From Halocafeteria seosinensis (Eukaryota > Sar > Bigyra > Bicosoecida): a stretch of 64,000 bases of DNA. Under the pieces are notes generated by a model. That model saw nothing but the letters and a program-made list of their open reading frames with translations. It was not told the DNA's origin and made no database searches. The first letter of the stretch is position 1. Each line of letters opens with the position of its first letter. Location: NCBI GenBank assembly GCA_001687465.1, contig LVLI01000100.1, positions 109,021 to 173,020 on the forward strand. Reading direction: 5' to 3'. The position numbers and the translations under genes are program-made. This document shows, piece by piece, positions 55,569 to 64,000 of the stretch.

Positions 55569-55903
55569 AAGGTAGCGAATAACTTATGCTGTAAGAACAG
55601 TGCGCGGTCATTGTATCGTCAGTTTTCTTTTGCTGTTCAAGCGTTGAAAGAGCAATACAGGATTGGACACTTCCAGTCTTTTGTCTTCTCTTACCAGTTC
55701 TTCCCCTCGTTCATTTAATGAATTAAAATCACTCTCCGCTTATACTAAAATACTAATGTTGATAAATGTTAAGACTGAAAAAGATAGAGATTAGGAGCTC
55801 TTTCACGAAAATCAGTCATTGATATCACTGCTCTTAAAGGGGTCCTTATGCTATGAGCTGGATATTACATATGGCATACTGGTAGATATTTGTATAGAGC
55901 CTT
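55569..55903. other. intergenic, AT-rich, no gene
   Basis: 335 bp between the hypothetical helical gene and the stop of the ATPase/nuclease gene. Locally AT-rich (about 55720-55800). Nothing recognised. Confidence 0.4.
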
Positions 55904-58261
55904 CTATGTGCCTAACTCCCAAAGACCTCCTCTTTTGCGTTTCGAAAGACAGATGTGCCGGCGCATGTCCTCTTGCCGAATCATGGGACCCCCTGAGTGT
56001 TGGGTATACACGGAAGGAGGCGTATCCCAATCCATTACAGCCGCAACTAAAATACAGGCTTCCGTGCGTAATCTCAAGCGCTTTCGATAACCCCGTGCTT
56101 GTTCAATAGCCTCCCTCATTTTAGTTTCAAGGCGGTTCTTTCCGCGCATCTTGTTTTCAATAATGACATAGAATTCCCCCAGTTTCACGATAATATCAAT
56201 CCTCTTTCTTCCCATTATCTGCTTTTCCACCGAAACCTTTATCTCTGGATGGCTCAGTTGCTCCGCAATCATATGGTAGACCGCGGCCTGAAATGGTATT
56301 TCCCGTAAGGGCTTGCTCAAGAAATCCGCGTTGTTTCGACTTATTCTTTCCGCCCCAGTATTAACGCAGTCAATCACGCGTGTTAGTAATAATTCGGGAT
56401 TAGCTGAAAGCCTGTTCACCTCCCTATTGGACAGGTTTCCTGGTGGGGGAAAGTAACCGCTTAGAAGATCAATTTGAAATTCCAGGTTCCGAGCATCGTC
56501 CGAGGGAGTAAGAACAAGTTTCTCCTTATTCGAGTAACTGACTTGAAGCAAGCCCAAATAAAATAGCAGTATCAGAGGAGCTTGAGTACCTGATTTGTAA
56601 AAGTGCTCAATTCGTGACTGGGTAAACGTCGCTTGATCAACGGTCCCGCCCAGCATAGCATCGCGGAGTTGCTTACGGTCGACCCTCGCAGCAAGCATGG
56701 TTCCATATATATTTTTCGACTGCGAAAACCACATTAGGGGTGGTATTTCCTTCCCCGAGTCTTCCACATACTCGAGCAGCGTGAGTGCATCTAGCGGACT
56801 ATACACCGGTACGTGCCCACTGTCTCCTATGTCCAACGCCATACAAAACCCGTTCACATTATCCCTCAACCAGTCGAAGAATTCCTTCCGTTGAAGAGCT
56901 CGTTCAGTGCGTCTAGTGCGTGTAGCTAGGGGTGTACATATGTTGATGTCAGGTTTGGACGCCCAGTCTAGCACGCGATCTAATGACATGGACGTACTTG
57001 CATGGTCTTCTAAAGCAGTAGATAGCTCCCTTTCCGAGATTCCGAAGAATTCATGATACTTCTTGCGAAGCGTCAACACTTCAGATAACGGAAGATCCGA
57101 CAAGCCAGTCTGACCAAGGGGAACAAGTGATATGATGCACGTGCCCCAAACAACGCTCTTCTCGAGGAGCGCCTTGATGCAGCGGCACCACACACCTAAA
57201 CACCGCGTAACCTCATAATACCCTTCCCTCTCAGGCAATAACCGTCTACGGAGCGGCGGGAAGATACATAGATACCATGCCCAATACTCAAGCTTCTTCC
57301 CATATTCAAGCTCTCGAAAAGGAAAGTCATACTCGTCCATTAAAATTAGTATCTCCGAATTTACTTCATCACGGACATTGAGGAGTTCGTGTCTTTGTGA
57401 ATATTCTTCTTGTGCTAATTCGCCGATTGCCGTTTCGTACAAATTCTTGAGAGTGGTAGGAGCAAAGTGGAGATACGAACCGAAATCAACAGATGGTCCG
57501 GCTTGTACGCCGTGTGCTTGAAATTGCTCCTTTAATTGGTTGAGTAGAGTCTCTGGTTTTGAACACTCCAGCATGGTGACGCTAATGACCGGTCTTAGAG
57601 GTTGTTCTAGGAACCACCTTCCCTCTTTTAGTGCAGCAACTGAGTCGTAAAATAATTTCGTTCTGTCCTTATTTACGTTCCACAGTGCACCCAAGATATA
57701 TTCCACGAACTGTAACCACGTCGTTTTCCCACAGCGTCGTGGGTACGTGGCGAAACACACCCCAAGATGCGCTTGAGAAACGTCCAGAACCGTTTTGTAT
57801 GACTCTGTTTTGTCAATAAAGAGCCCTTGAGGTATCATGTCCAACAATGTACTTGCGGGGCTATTTTGCCGCTTGACCTTTTTAAATTCGTAACTCTTTT
57901 CCACCTTCCGCGCTGCTTGACGTAGCTTAATGTTTTCCTTGAGTTGCTTCTTAAGGGCTTCTACGGCAGGACGCTCAAAATAAGGAAGCCGACGCAGGTC
58001 AGCGTTCTTGCGAAATTCTTCGGCAAAGCGTTTGAAAAACCAGTAGATAAGGAAAACTACTAGGAAAACGACTCCAGCGTAGGCAAGTAATAGTCTTCCA
58101 GTTTCGTCCAGAGCAGTGTAGAGAGCAGCAACCAACCCACCAAAAACGACAGTCATCGTTAAAGAGCTGTATGTTGCCTGTGGAGCTTGCTGTGCATTAT
58201 GCATCAGGCGCTCGTCTCTGCGACGATCTGAGGGTGAATACCGCCGACGCATCGTCTCCAT
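55904..58261 (-). CDS. membrane-anchored AAA-ATPase-like / PD-(D/E)XK nuclease protein, intronless
   Basis: One exon, 785 aa. Two transmembrane helices (about 31-51 and 56-76) with a basic N-terminus. Then the AAA-ATPase-like module: the entry helix, FIDKTESYKTVLDVSQ, Walker A YPRRCGKTTWL (173-183; the family usually has PRRxGKS), VISVTM, and Walker B LILMDEYDFPF (306-315) with the hallmark DEYD. The C-terminus (685-730) has a PD-(D/E)XK nuclease core: RIDIIVKL with Asp689, YVIIENKM with Glu702 and Lys704, and the QARGY element (721-725). This AAA-ATPase-like plus PDDEXK pair is best known in bacteria and in scattered multicopy families of protists and fungi, often lineage-expanded and suspected mobile. 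Active-site residues look intact. The membrane anchor is an unusual addition. It is flanked by the two ~410-bp repeat copies and next to a transposon. Confidence 0.85.
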   Translation of the reverse strand: METMRRRYSPSDRRRDERLMHNAQQAPQATYSSLTMTVVFGGLVAALYTALDETGRLLLAYAGVVFLVVFLIYWFFKRFAEEFRKNADLRRLPYFERPAVEALKKQLKENIKLRQAARKVEKSYEFKKVKRQNSPASTLLDMIPQGLFIDKTESYKTVLDVSQAHLGVCFATYPRRCGKTTWLQFVEYILGALWNVNKDRTKLFYDSVAALKEGRWFLEQPLRPVISVTMLECSKPETLLNQLKEQFQAHGVQAGPSVDFGSYLHFAPTTLKNLYETAIGELAQEEYSQRHELLNVRDEVNSEILILMDEYDFPFRELEYGKKLEYWAWYLCIFPPLRRRLLPEREGYYEVTRCLGVWCRCIKALLEKSVVWGTCIISLVPLGQTGLSDLPLSEVLTLRKKYHEFFGISERELSTALEDHASTSMSLDRVLDWASKPDINICTPLATRTRRTERALQRKEFFDWLRDNVNGFCMALDIGDSGHVPVYSPLDALTLLEYVEDSGKEIPPLMWFSQSKNIYGTMLAARVDRKQLRDAMLGGTVDQATFTQSRIEHFYKSGTQAPLILLFYLGLLQVSYSNKEKLVLTPSDDARNLEFQIDLLSGYFPPPGNLSNREVNRLSANPELLLTRVIDCVNTGAERISRNNADFLSKPLREIPFQAAVYHMIAEQLSHPEIKVSVEKQIMGRKRIDIIVKLGEFYVIIENKMRGKNRLETKMREAIEQARGYRKRLRLRTEACILVAAVMDWDTPPSVYTQHSGGPMIRQEDMRRHICLSKRKRGGLWELGT

Positions 58262-58463
58262 AACAGAGTAGCTACACAGTCCACTTGTGCGTCCACGACA
58301 GGCCTTGAATTCACTCTAATGTAATGTATGTGCAATACAATCGAGTGCATTGCCAGACAACACAGCGACCTGCCCGTATTATACGATATTCACGCTTCCC
58401 TCCACGAATAACCTCTTCAACCTTTTTGTTCCCCTATCATTCCCCTTCTCTAAGTACGCTAAA
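58262..58463. other. upstream flank of the ATPase/nuclease gene
   Basis: About 200 bp with the presumed promoter, ending where repeat copy 2 begins. Pyrimidine-rich near 58425-58452. Confidence 0.3.
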
Positions 58464-58874
58464 GGACGGGATTGTTGATACACAACATTCCGGTACTGCA
58501 GCACCGAAGGAAGAAGCCTTGCTATTGCTTACTTGTTTGTTTTGTACCACCTGTTACATATTGTCCCTATCGCAGCGTCCCGGATACAAGTGGTGTAGAA
58601 ATGAATGCACACGGCCACCGGCAGCCGTTAATTTGCCAGGAATGCATTGCCCCCGTGGGTGCCCTTTGGAAAAACAACAAAAGGGGACACAAAGCGCGCG
58701 CGAGAGGAAACACCAGCGCAGGGATGGAACGACTTTCGAGAACGAAGTCCATCAATTCTCGACCAGAGGCAGTGACGAAGATGGATCATCTCCGGTGGAA
58801 TCCGGATGCGAGAACAGCCGAAGAGCAAGCTACACGAATTGACTTATACGTGCAAGAGGAAACTAACAACAATA
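58464..58874 (+). repeat. dispersed repeat copy 2, ending at the TIR element
   Basis: 411 bp colinear with 50772-51178. It has the same start (GGACGGGATTGTTGATACAC) and the same last shared bases (AACTAACAACAATA). The final TA of this copy is the target site of the TIR element at 58875. Sequence continuing copy 1 (TCCGCCCAATCC) is not found on the far side of the element, so copy 2 either ended here or was deleted on insertion. Confidence 0.85.
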
Positions 58875-60254
58875 CCCTAGGATGCAGAAATAAGGGCCGA
58901 TTCTCCGGTAACTTGAAGTTGCCAACATTCGGATGTCAATTTAAAGGGCCGATTCTTCAAAACGGTCGTATTTGAATGATTCGAAGGTGTTTAACGGAGT
59001 GTAAGCAATCAAAATATAAAGAAAAATACATGTATATTGTGCTACATTTGCCTTCGCGGACTAAACCTTCATGGAAGTACAGAAAATGGATGGAACAGAT
59101 CTGAGGCTGAGCTGCGCGCCAAAACTTGGGCGTATGAAGCATCAAACTCATCGCCAAGGTTCTCCTGGAGCGATGGCGCATACTGCCACGAGTTTTCAGT
59201 TTCTGAATAACCTTTTCATTTGTTAATAATGCGCTGTTCTTCGTCGTCTCCCGCAAGAAGCTCTCCACGACAAAAATGACTGGTGATACACTCAGTGCCC
59301 ACACATGGTTTTGAATCCGCCTGCTCCTCTTAGTCAATTACCTCTTGCAGCAGCTGCACAAGAAAGGATTTTGGAGCTCTAGTGCCTGCAAACCCCTTGT
59401 TTGAACAATAGCTCTAGCTCAGAACGGGTCATGCCGGGAAGAGAATCGGTTTGAACAGTTTGCGGCAAATTGCTTCCCGCACTTGGAACCAACATGGATT
59501 TTACACAGGGAGTGGGAATGTAATACGTACCCACAGCACGGANCATCGGAGCATTGCGTAAGTCAGCAGATCCAAGCATTGACCCGAATTCTTTGAGGTC
59601 CAGAGGTTCAAGAAGCAGCTGAAGCAGTTCGTGCTGGGACAACAGTGCCGGAAGGATTACAACGAGCCCAAGTAAGTTCGCACCTTTGACGAATCTCCTC
59701 GTTCTGCTTGCGTCATGGAGCCCTACCCTTATGCATGCCCTTATTACAGGTGCGTCCGGGCTTGTGAATCGCTGCTGCGAAGAATTTTGAACTCGTTGCG
59801 TCTTGTGCAAGGAGATAAGAAGCGGCAATCTAAAACCCGTGGTAATTATGGTTGCTGAGAATGTATGTAATTGGTTTTCGTACGTCGGATCTGCCAACAA
59901 CCCCCGAAAGGCGTGTGAGATGCGTGACTAGGAACCTAAGTCGAACTTCACAGTGGGTGGTTTTTTGCAATCGGTTGGCGAACGTTCTGGACATTCGCAA
60001 AACTTCCATCACCCCAAGGGGGAGGCAAAGGGGACACACAAATTGACCCCGGGCCACTTTTCGAGCCCTCTCGTGACCAAGAAATCGGACCATATCTTTG
60101 TAACCAGAAATGCTTTGAAAGCAAAAACTTGACAGAGTACACAAAATATGATTGCCGTTCTCATGGTATCGCTCTCTACCCAGTGGGAGACCTGCATAAG
60201 AGCGTCAATAATAAGGGCACATTTAGAATCGGCCCCTATTTCTGCATCCTAGGG
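58875..60254. mobile_element. 1380-bp DNA transposon-like element with 30-bp TIRs and TA target site
   Basis: The left end 58875-58904 (CCCTAGGATGCAGAAATA...) and the right end 60225-60254 are inverted copies with one mismatch in 30. Both ends are flanked by TA (58873-58874 and 60255-60256), as in elements of the Tc1/mariner and other TA-target groups. A second AGGGCCGATTCT sits inside the left end at about 58945. The interior has decayed minus-strand coding (see separate feature) and one ambiguous base at 59543. No recognisable transposase (no DDE/D spacing found), so the element is probably non-autonomous or degenerate. Confidence 0.85.
59069..59900 (-). pseudogene. decayed coding remnant inside the TIR element
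   Basis: The minus strand reads as protein in pieces: an open run from 59900 to 59379 including LLSQHELLQLLLEPLDLKEF and SLPGMTRSELELLFKQ, then, one base out of frame at a GGGG run near 59395, GFAGTRAPKSFLVQLLQE, then after an in-frame stop ADSKPCVGTECITSHFCRGE, another stop, and ENSWQYAPSLQENLGDEFDA to a stop at 59069. The product is not recognised. Stops and a frameshift suggest a pseudogene; the ambiguous base and homopolymer leave room for sequencing error. Confidence 0.5.
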
Positions 60255-60256
60255 TA

Positions 60257-60622
60257 TAATTACCGTGTGCAATGCATTGAGCAATGCGCAGGCGCATCCA
60301 CCGGAGCATTCTTGACGAATTTTGTCGATGTTGAACCCCACGGTTTCCCTCGCTGAACTTCGTTTCCCACGGCCCTCAAGACCTTTTTTGTTGCTACCAG
60401 TTGACAGACGATGAGGAGGCCGTGGATGCATACAATTACATAACCTTGCCGGACTGTATTGATAGGGTGTGCACACTAAAAGAAGAGGAAAACATTGAAA
60501 ACTGATTTTTCCTTGGTGAAGCCGTCACGAAAAAAGAAGAGATACCACTCAATCTACGGTCTAGACTGTACTTTACAGGCTGCAAGTTACAGCCACTCGC
60601 ACTGGACAACGGCGAAAGTAAA
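60257..60622. other. leader of the GLUG-like gene, no other feature
   Basis: About 370 bp between the TIR element and the ATG at 60623. No gene seen. Probable promoter and 5' UTR. Confidence 0.35.
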
Positions 60623-63004
60623 ATGGCGTTGGACGTCGCGTTGGGTGAATTCAGCTTTTGTCTTATATCACTCTTGATGATATCCTTCAACAGCTCGACA
60701 GCTGCGAGGACACTTCCTGGCGTCATCGTTGTGCTTTATCTCCCTTCATTGGTCTACGGGCAAAAGGAAGGTCCTCATTCCAAAACGCCGGAAGCACTAA
60801 ATCCTGATCTCCAAGTGGACATCAATCCTTGGCAAGCTCATAGAATTCCGGAGCGTATATCAGTGCTCTCAAACCATCTCCAATCGTTATGCAGCAATGT
60901 GAACGTGAGAACTCGGTTTCGGCCCCAGCCCATTAATGGTGGAGAATTGTCGAAACAAAAATTTGAAAGCGACAACGACGATGGTAAGGACTTTTATATC
61001 TGCAGCTTGCGGCTTGTTACTCCTTCAAAGTTTATAAATACGTGTACGTCAGGATTGGCTCAGTGTCTTCAGAGGGAGAAAGTTGGAGACCTGCGGTCGG
61101 CGGGGGAACTGGGAACCAATCGCAGCAGTGAGCAACAACAGACCCTCAGTGCATTTTCAAGTCTGATATTTTTAGTAAAGAATCATATGAAGAATTCAAA
61201 AATTGAATTGGCTAGAGGCTGCCTAGGAAGTTTGAAGATCCAAGTAACCAACTCTGGAGGGCAAAAAATAATTTTCCCTTTAGAGTGTGATGGCTCCTTC
61301 TACTCCAAAGGGCAATCATGCTTGGTTATCTTCAGTCTCATTGTTGCTTTGAACTTTTGTTGGGATTTTGCAAAAACTTCGGCAGCTTCGGCAGAGGTAT
61401 CCTGGCAACTAGTGCTTCGAAACGCTGTCAGGAAAATGGTTTCTTCTACCCTGTTGCGCTGTGTATCTTCGTTCCGGATGCTCCTGCGGCAAAATCCCAT
61501 CAACAAGAAAAGGAAGCAACAGGAGTACTTCTTGGAGTTGACGAAGCGCCTAACTGGTGCTAAGCGACCTACTAACCCTGAATCGGCGGCTTTGTTATTC
61601 ACTCTATCACTTTGCTGTCTTCCAGTAAAGATAAAGGGAAAGGACCTACGACCCGCGATTCTACATGGCGATGAACCATGCTTTGACTATATACCGCATC
61701 GAAACCTATTTGAAATGACTTGTGGTGCATTATCGTGGAGTACTGCAGGCTACGGGAAACAAGACTATATCTCGTTAGATGCGAATGAGATATTTGATGG
61801 TGGTCGACAGAATTCGAACCTGATAGATTTGAATGGAATAAACACTTTTGAAGGAATATTCAAGATAATGGAAAATGTCACCTCGTTTGATCAAGCTCCC
61901 TTGATTCGGAATCTTGACGTTAGGAATGGAGAAACTGCAAAACATGGTGGATTTATTGTTCAACAACAACAGAGATTCTTCATGCTAGACTCATGTAGCT
62001 CATCAGGAGATATTGTTTCTATAAACGGTGGAGGCATATGTGGTAGTCATAGTGGGCAAATCAAGATTTCCAATTCGTACTCGACAGGGAGAATTTTGGG
62101 TATGAACGCAGGCGGTATCGCAGGACTTCAGGTAGGCGGCGATCACGGGGTTGTCAATATCACGGATTGTTATTCCACTGGGAATATTGTAGGGGACCAC
62201 GCAGGTGGGATTTGTGGAAATGCTGCTGGTTTTTCGAGTGGTCAAGTGTATATAGTTCGTTCCTATTCTACAGGAGATATTATTCTGGGTAAAGCGGGTG
62301 GTGGCATAGTTGGGCATGTTGCTGGGCAAACCACGGGACTAGTGTATATCAAAGAATGCTATAGTATGGAGAAAATATCTGCACAACATAGTGGAGGGAT
62401 TAGTGGACCTGGTACAGCGCACACTGAGGGAGAAGTACATATTGTAGATTGCTATAGCCGAGGAGATATTAATGGCAACGGGGCAGGAGGAATTACGGGA
62501 TACCAAACAGGAGGATGGGGCGAATACTCTACGGGCGATGTCTACATCGCCAATACATATGCATCGGGTGCAATCACTGGAAAAGATTCCGGAGGGATTA
62601 TAGGGCATGTAGAAAGCGGTGTAAGTGGTACTATTCAAGTGAAATACTCGGTATACCGTAACGACACTGACAGGGTAGCGACGCTTGTAGGACTGGACGA
62701 GAGCAACAACCAAGTTTCCGAGATAGGAAATTCAAATAACTTGACAGACATACGTGGAACACTGTATCACCATAGAGGGTTACAACGATGGTCTGATGAC
62801 GTGTGGGCTATAGATGCAGATGGGGAGTCTCTGCCAATCCTGCACTTTCAACTGTATACGCGTACTCGTTTGCAGATGCCAACAGTCTCTCGAACCGGGA
62901 CAAAACGAGTTCCATTAATACAATGTAGCAAGGCAGATATGAGGCACAGGCATGCCTTCGGAAATCTTTCGGTTAGGCGAAAAGCTAGGACCTCAGTCAT
63001 TTGA
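60623..63004 (+). CDS. GLUG-like beta-helix repeat protein, intronless, secreted or surface
   Basis: A single 793-codon exon. The N-terminus has two hydrophobic segments (about 9-22 and 33-45) ending VYGQ, a likely signal peptide or anchor. The first ~450 residues are unrecognised, with further hydrophobic patches (SCLVIFSLIVALNFCWDF; ALLFTLSLCC) and a basic segment. Residues about 455-690 form six or seven repeats of about 36 residues of the type CYSTGNIVGDHAGGICG, SYSTGDIILGKAGGGIVG, CYSRGDINGNGAGGITGY, ending VYIANTYASGAITGKDSGGI. This Y-S-x-G-x-I...GGI-x-G pattern is that of GLUG-type right-handed beta-helix proteins, frequent in bacterial surface proteins and some large-virus or protist proteins. 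A binding or adhesion role is inferred. No enzymatic motif. The intronless state is notable here. Confidence 0.75.
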   Translation: MALDVALGEFSFCLISLLMISFNSSTAARTLPGVIVVLYLPSLVYGQKEGPHSKTPEALNPDLQVDINPWQAHRIPERISVLSNHLQSLCSNVNVRTRFRPQPINGGELSKQKFESDNDDGKDFYICSLRLVTPSKFINTCTSGLAQCLQREKVGDLRSAGELGTNRSSEQQQTLSAFSSLIFLVKNHMKNSKIELARGCLGSLKIQVTNSGGQKIIFPLECDGSFYSKGQSCLVIFSLIVALNFCWDFAKTSAASAEVSWQLVLRNAVRKMVSSTLLRCVSSFRMLLRQNPINKKRKQQEYFLELTKRLTGAKRPTNPESAALLFTLSLCCLPVKIKGKDLRPAILHGDEPCFDYIPHRNLFEMTCGALSWSTAGYGKQDYISLDANEIFDGGRQNSNLIDLNGINTFEGIFKIMENVTSFDQAPLIRNLDVRNGETAKHGGFIVQQQQRFFMLDSCSSSGDIVSINGGGICGSHSGQIKISNSYSTGRILGMNAGGIAGLQVGGDHGVVNITDCYSTGNIVGDHAGGICGNAAGFSSGQVYIVRSYSTGDIILGKAGGGIVGHVAGQTTGLVYIKECYSMEKISAQHSGGISGPGTAHTEGEVHIVDCYSRGDINGNGAGGITGYQTGGWGEYSTGDVYIANTYASGAITGKDSGGIIGHVESGVSGTIQVKYSVYRNDTDRVATLVGLDESNNQVSEIGNSNNLTDIRGTLYHHRGLQRWSDDVWAIDADGESLPILHFQLYTRTRLQMPTVSRTGTKRVPLIQCSKADMRHRHAFGNLSVRRKARTSVI

Positions 63005-63560
63005 CTCTCTGCCGTAGCAACTCTTTCGGCGATACGAACGGCGTTACATGCATCCCAAAACATCCCCGTGTCCGATGTTGAAAGCTACGGTATGTTTTTC
63101 TACAGATTAAAACCAGCTAGAGCAAGCTGGGTCAAGACGAACGCGGGATGCTTAATCCCCCTCAGAATACTGCAGCAGCGCTGTTTATACCGCCGCTAGT
63201 GCCCGGTATGAGCCCAGTTGCTTTACCACAGTAGTATCCTTCAGCGAGGGCCGACCTACACACGGCGAAACCGCTGACAAATACCGTCTAGCATCATTTT
63301 CCTTACGCTTATTTAATAAACATGTTACATATTACAGTTATATGCGTCCACGATTCCAGCGTTGACGCGAAGCACGTAAATTGGGCCCGGCTGTGCGTAT
63401 TTTTTACGGGGGAGACAAAGGGGGAGACCCAACCCCGGCCGTCTTTTTTCGGGGGCGGAAACTGGCTTCAACTTCAACGACCTGCAACAAACTTCAACCG
63501 GCGTGCGGATACGCAGTCGGGTATGGTTTGGTATTAAAACGATACTGTTCAATCAACAAC
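63005..63560. other. intergenic, promoter of the last gene
   Basis: No gene seen. Holds the TTCAACTTCAAC motif at 63465-63478 upstream of the gene at 63561. G/C runs near 63408-63458. Confidence 0.4.
63465..63478 (+). promoter_or_regulatory. TTCAACTTCAAC motif upstream of the last gene
   Basis: GCTTCAACTTCAAC in gene orientation, 83 bp before the ATG at 63561; identical over 14 bases to the copies upstream of KRR1 and NEK. Confidence 0.45.
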
Positions 63561-64000
63561 ATGAACGATCTGGATTTTCAACACCTCAGAAGTAGCCTGC
63601 AGTCCCATGAATGCAGGTCTGAAGGCTGCGAAATCTGCGAGAAGGCAGACACTGCCCTTGGCAACTATTTCAAGCAGACGTGGCGCCAAATCCGAGCGAA
63701 ACGAAGGCAGGAGTTTCAGTTAGATGGCGATACCATTTATCAGGTAAGCAGCTTCTCGTCATGACCAGATGGTCGTGTTTTCTCTCGGAAGTTGAATGTG
63801 TAACTGCAGGTAACCGCGAAAANAAGGCGGCGTTTGGCTCCCAGGCGTAGCCACGCGCGTATCATACAAAGTGTGCTACAGGAGGAAACGAGGTACACTT
63901 TAGCGAAGGCCAAAAAAAATGTAAGCAATATAAATGTTGGATGGTGCAAAAGGCAGGAAAGGGAGCCGTGTACGTGAAGTGTATTCTTCGACTAATCCCG
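63561..64000 (+). CDS. 5' part of an unidentified gene, cut by the window end
   Basis: Exon 63561-63743 (61 codons), intron 63744-63809 (66 nt), exon 63810-63920, then a GTAAGC donor; the gene continues beyond 64000. The protein begins MNDLDFQHLRSSLQSHECRS, with a Cys cluster (CRSEGCEICEKAD, C-x4-C-x2-C) that could bind zinc, then basic helices (WRQIRAKRRQEF, and RRRLAPRRSHARIIQSVLQE after splicing) with a Lys-rich end. Nuclear or RNA-associated function is possible from the basic character. An ambiguous base at 63824 makes one codon uncertain. Confidence 0.6.

Noticed and set aside
50772-58874. One intact LTR retrotransposon bounded by the two repeat copies
   Set aside because: No reverse transcriptase, integrase or gag frame lies between the copies, no target duplication is visible, and a 1-kb sulfotransferase gene and a nuclease gene fill the interval.

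Overview
The window is nuclear DNA of a compact, intron-rich microbial eukaryote. Most genes are split by introns of about 55-82 nt with GTAAGT/GTACGT/GTATGT donors and TGCAG-type acceptors, and both strands are densely coded. A CFAP57-type axonemal gene implies a lineage that makes cilia or flagella. Nothing in the window fixes the taxon further (a flagellated alga or other protist). Splice models were built by hand and checked for phase; every multi-exon model given without a caveat sums to a multiple of three.

Layout. 1-7.0 kb: a Cys-rich membrane protein cut by the left edge, an SH3/coiled-coil protein, a Sel1-repeat protein and a multi-pass membrane protein. 7.2-18.5 kb: housekeeping genes, namely KRR1 (ribosome assembly), ribosomal protein eL42/RPL44, mitochondrial SUV3 RNA helicase, a TBC Rab-GAP and a NEK-type kinase. 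18.5-21.1 kb is gene-poor. 21.1-29.6 kb: a protein with a C-terminal ubiquitin-like domain, a KEA/KefB-type cation/proton antiporter, a four-exon secreted protein not visible in any single long frame, a TEX30/KANSL3-like hydrolase and the ESCRT-II subunit VPS36. 29.9-45.6 kb: a 1928-residue NHL-repeat/EGF type I membrane protein, a xylulokinase, an unidentified protein, the Brix protein RPF1, a five-RRM/RGG hnRNP-H/F-like protein and two small single-span proteins of mitochondrial type. 46.1-50.6 kb: CFAP57.

50.6-63.0 kb looks different. It holds three long intronless genes (a Golgi-type sulfotransferase-like protein, a membrane-anchored AAA-ATPase-like/PD-(D/E)XK nuclease protein, and a GLUG-like beta-helix surface protein), two copies of a ~410-bp dispersed repeat (one with a 249-bp in-frame tandem array), and a 1380-bp element with 30-bp terminal inverted repeats and a TA target site. 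I read this as an accessory, mobile-element-rich island and the most interesting part of the window. The last 0.4 kb is the 5' end of an unidentified gene.

Shared themes: convergent neighbours end within 6-19 bp of each other in four pairs, so 3' UTRs must overlap; one divergent pair is only 75 bp apart; and a 14-bp motif (GCTTCAACTTCAAC) lies upstream of at least three genes in gene orientation, a candidate promoter element.
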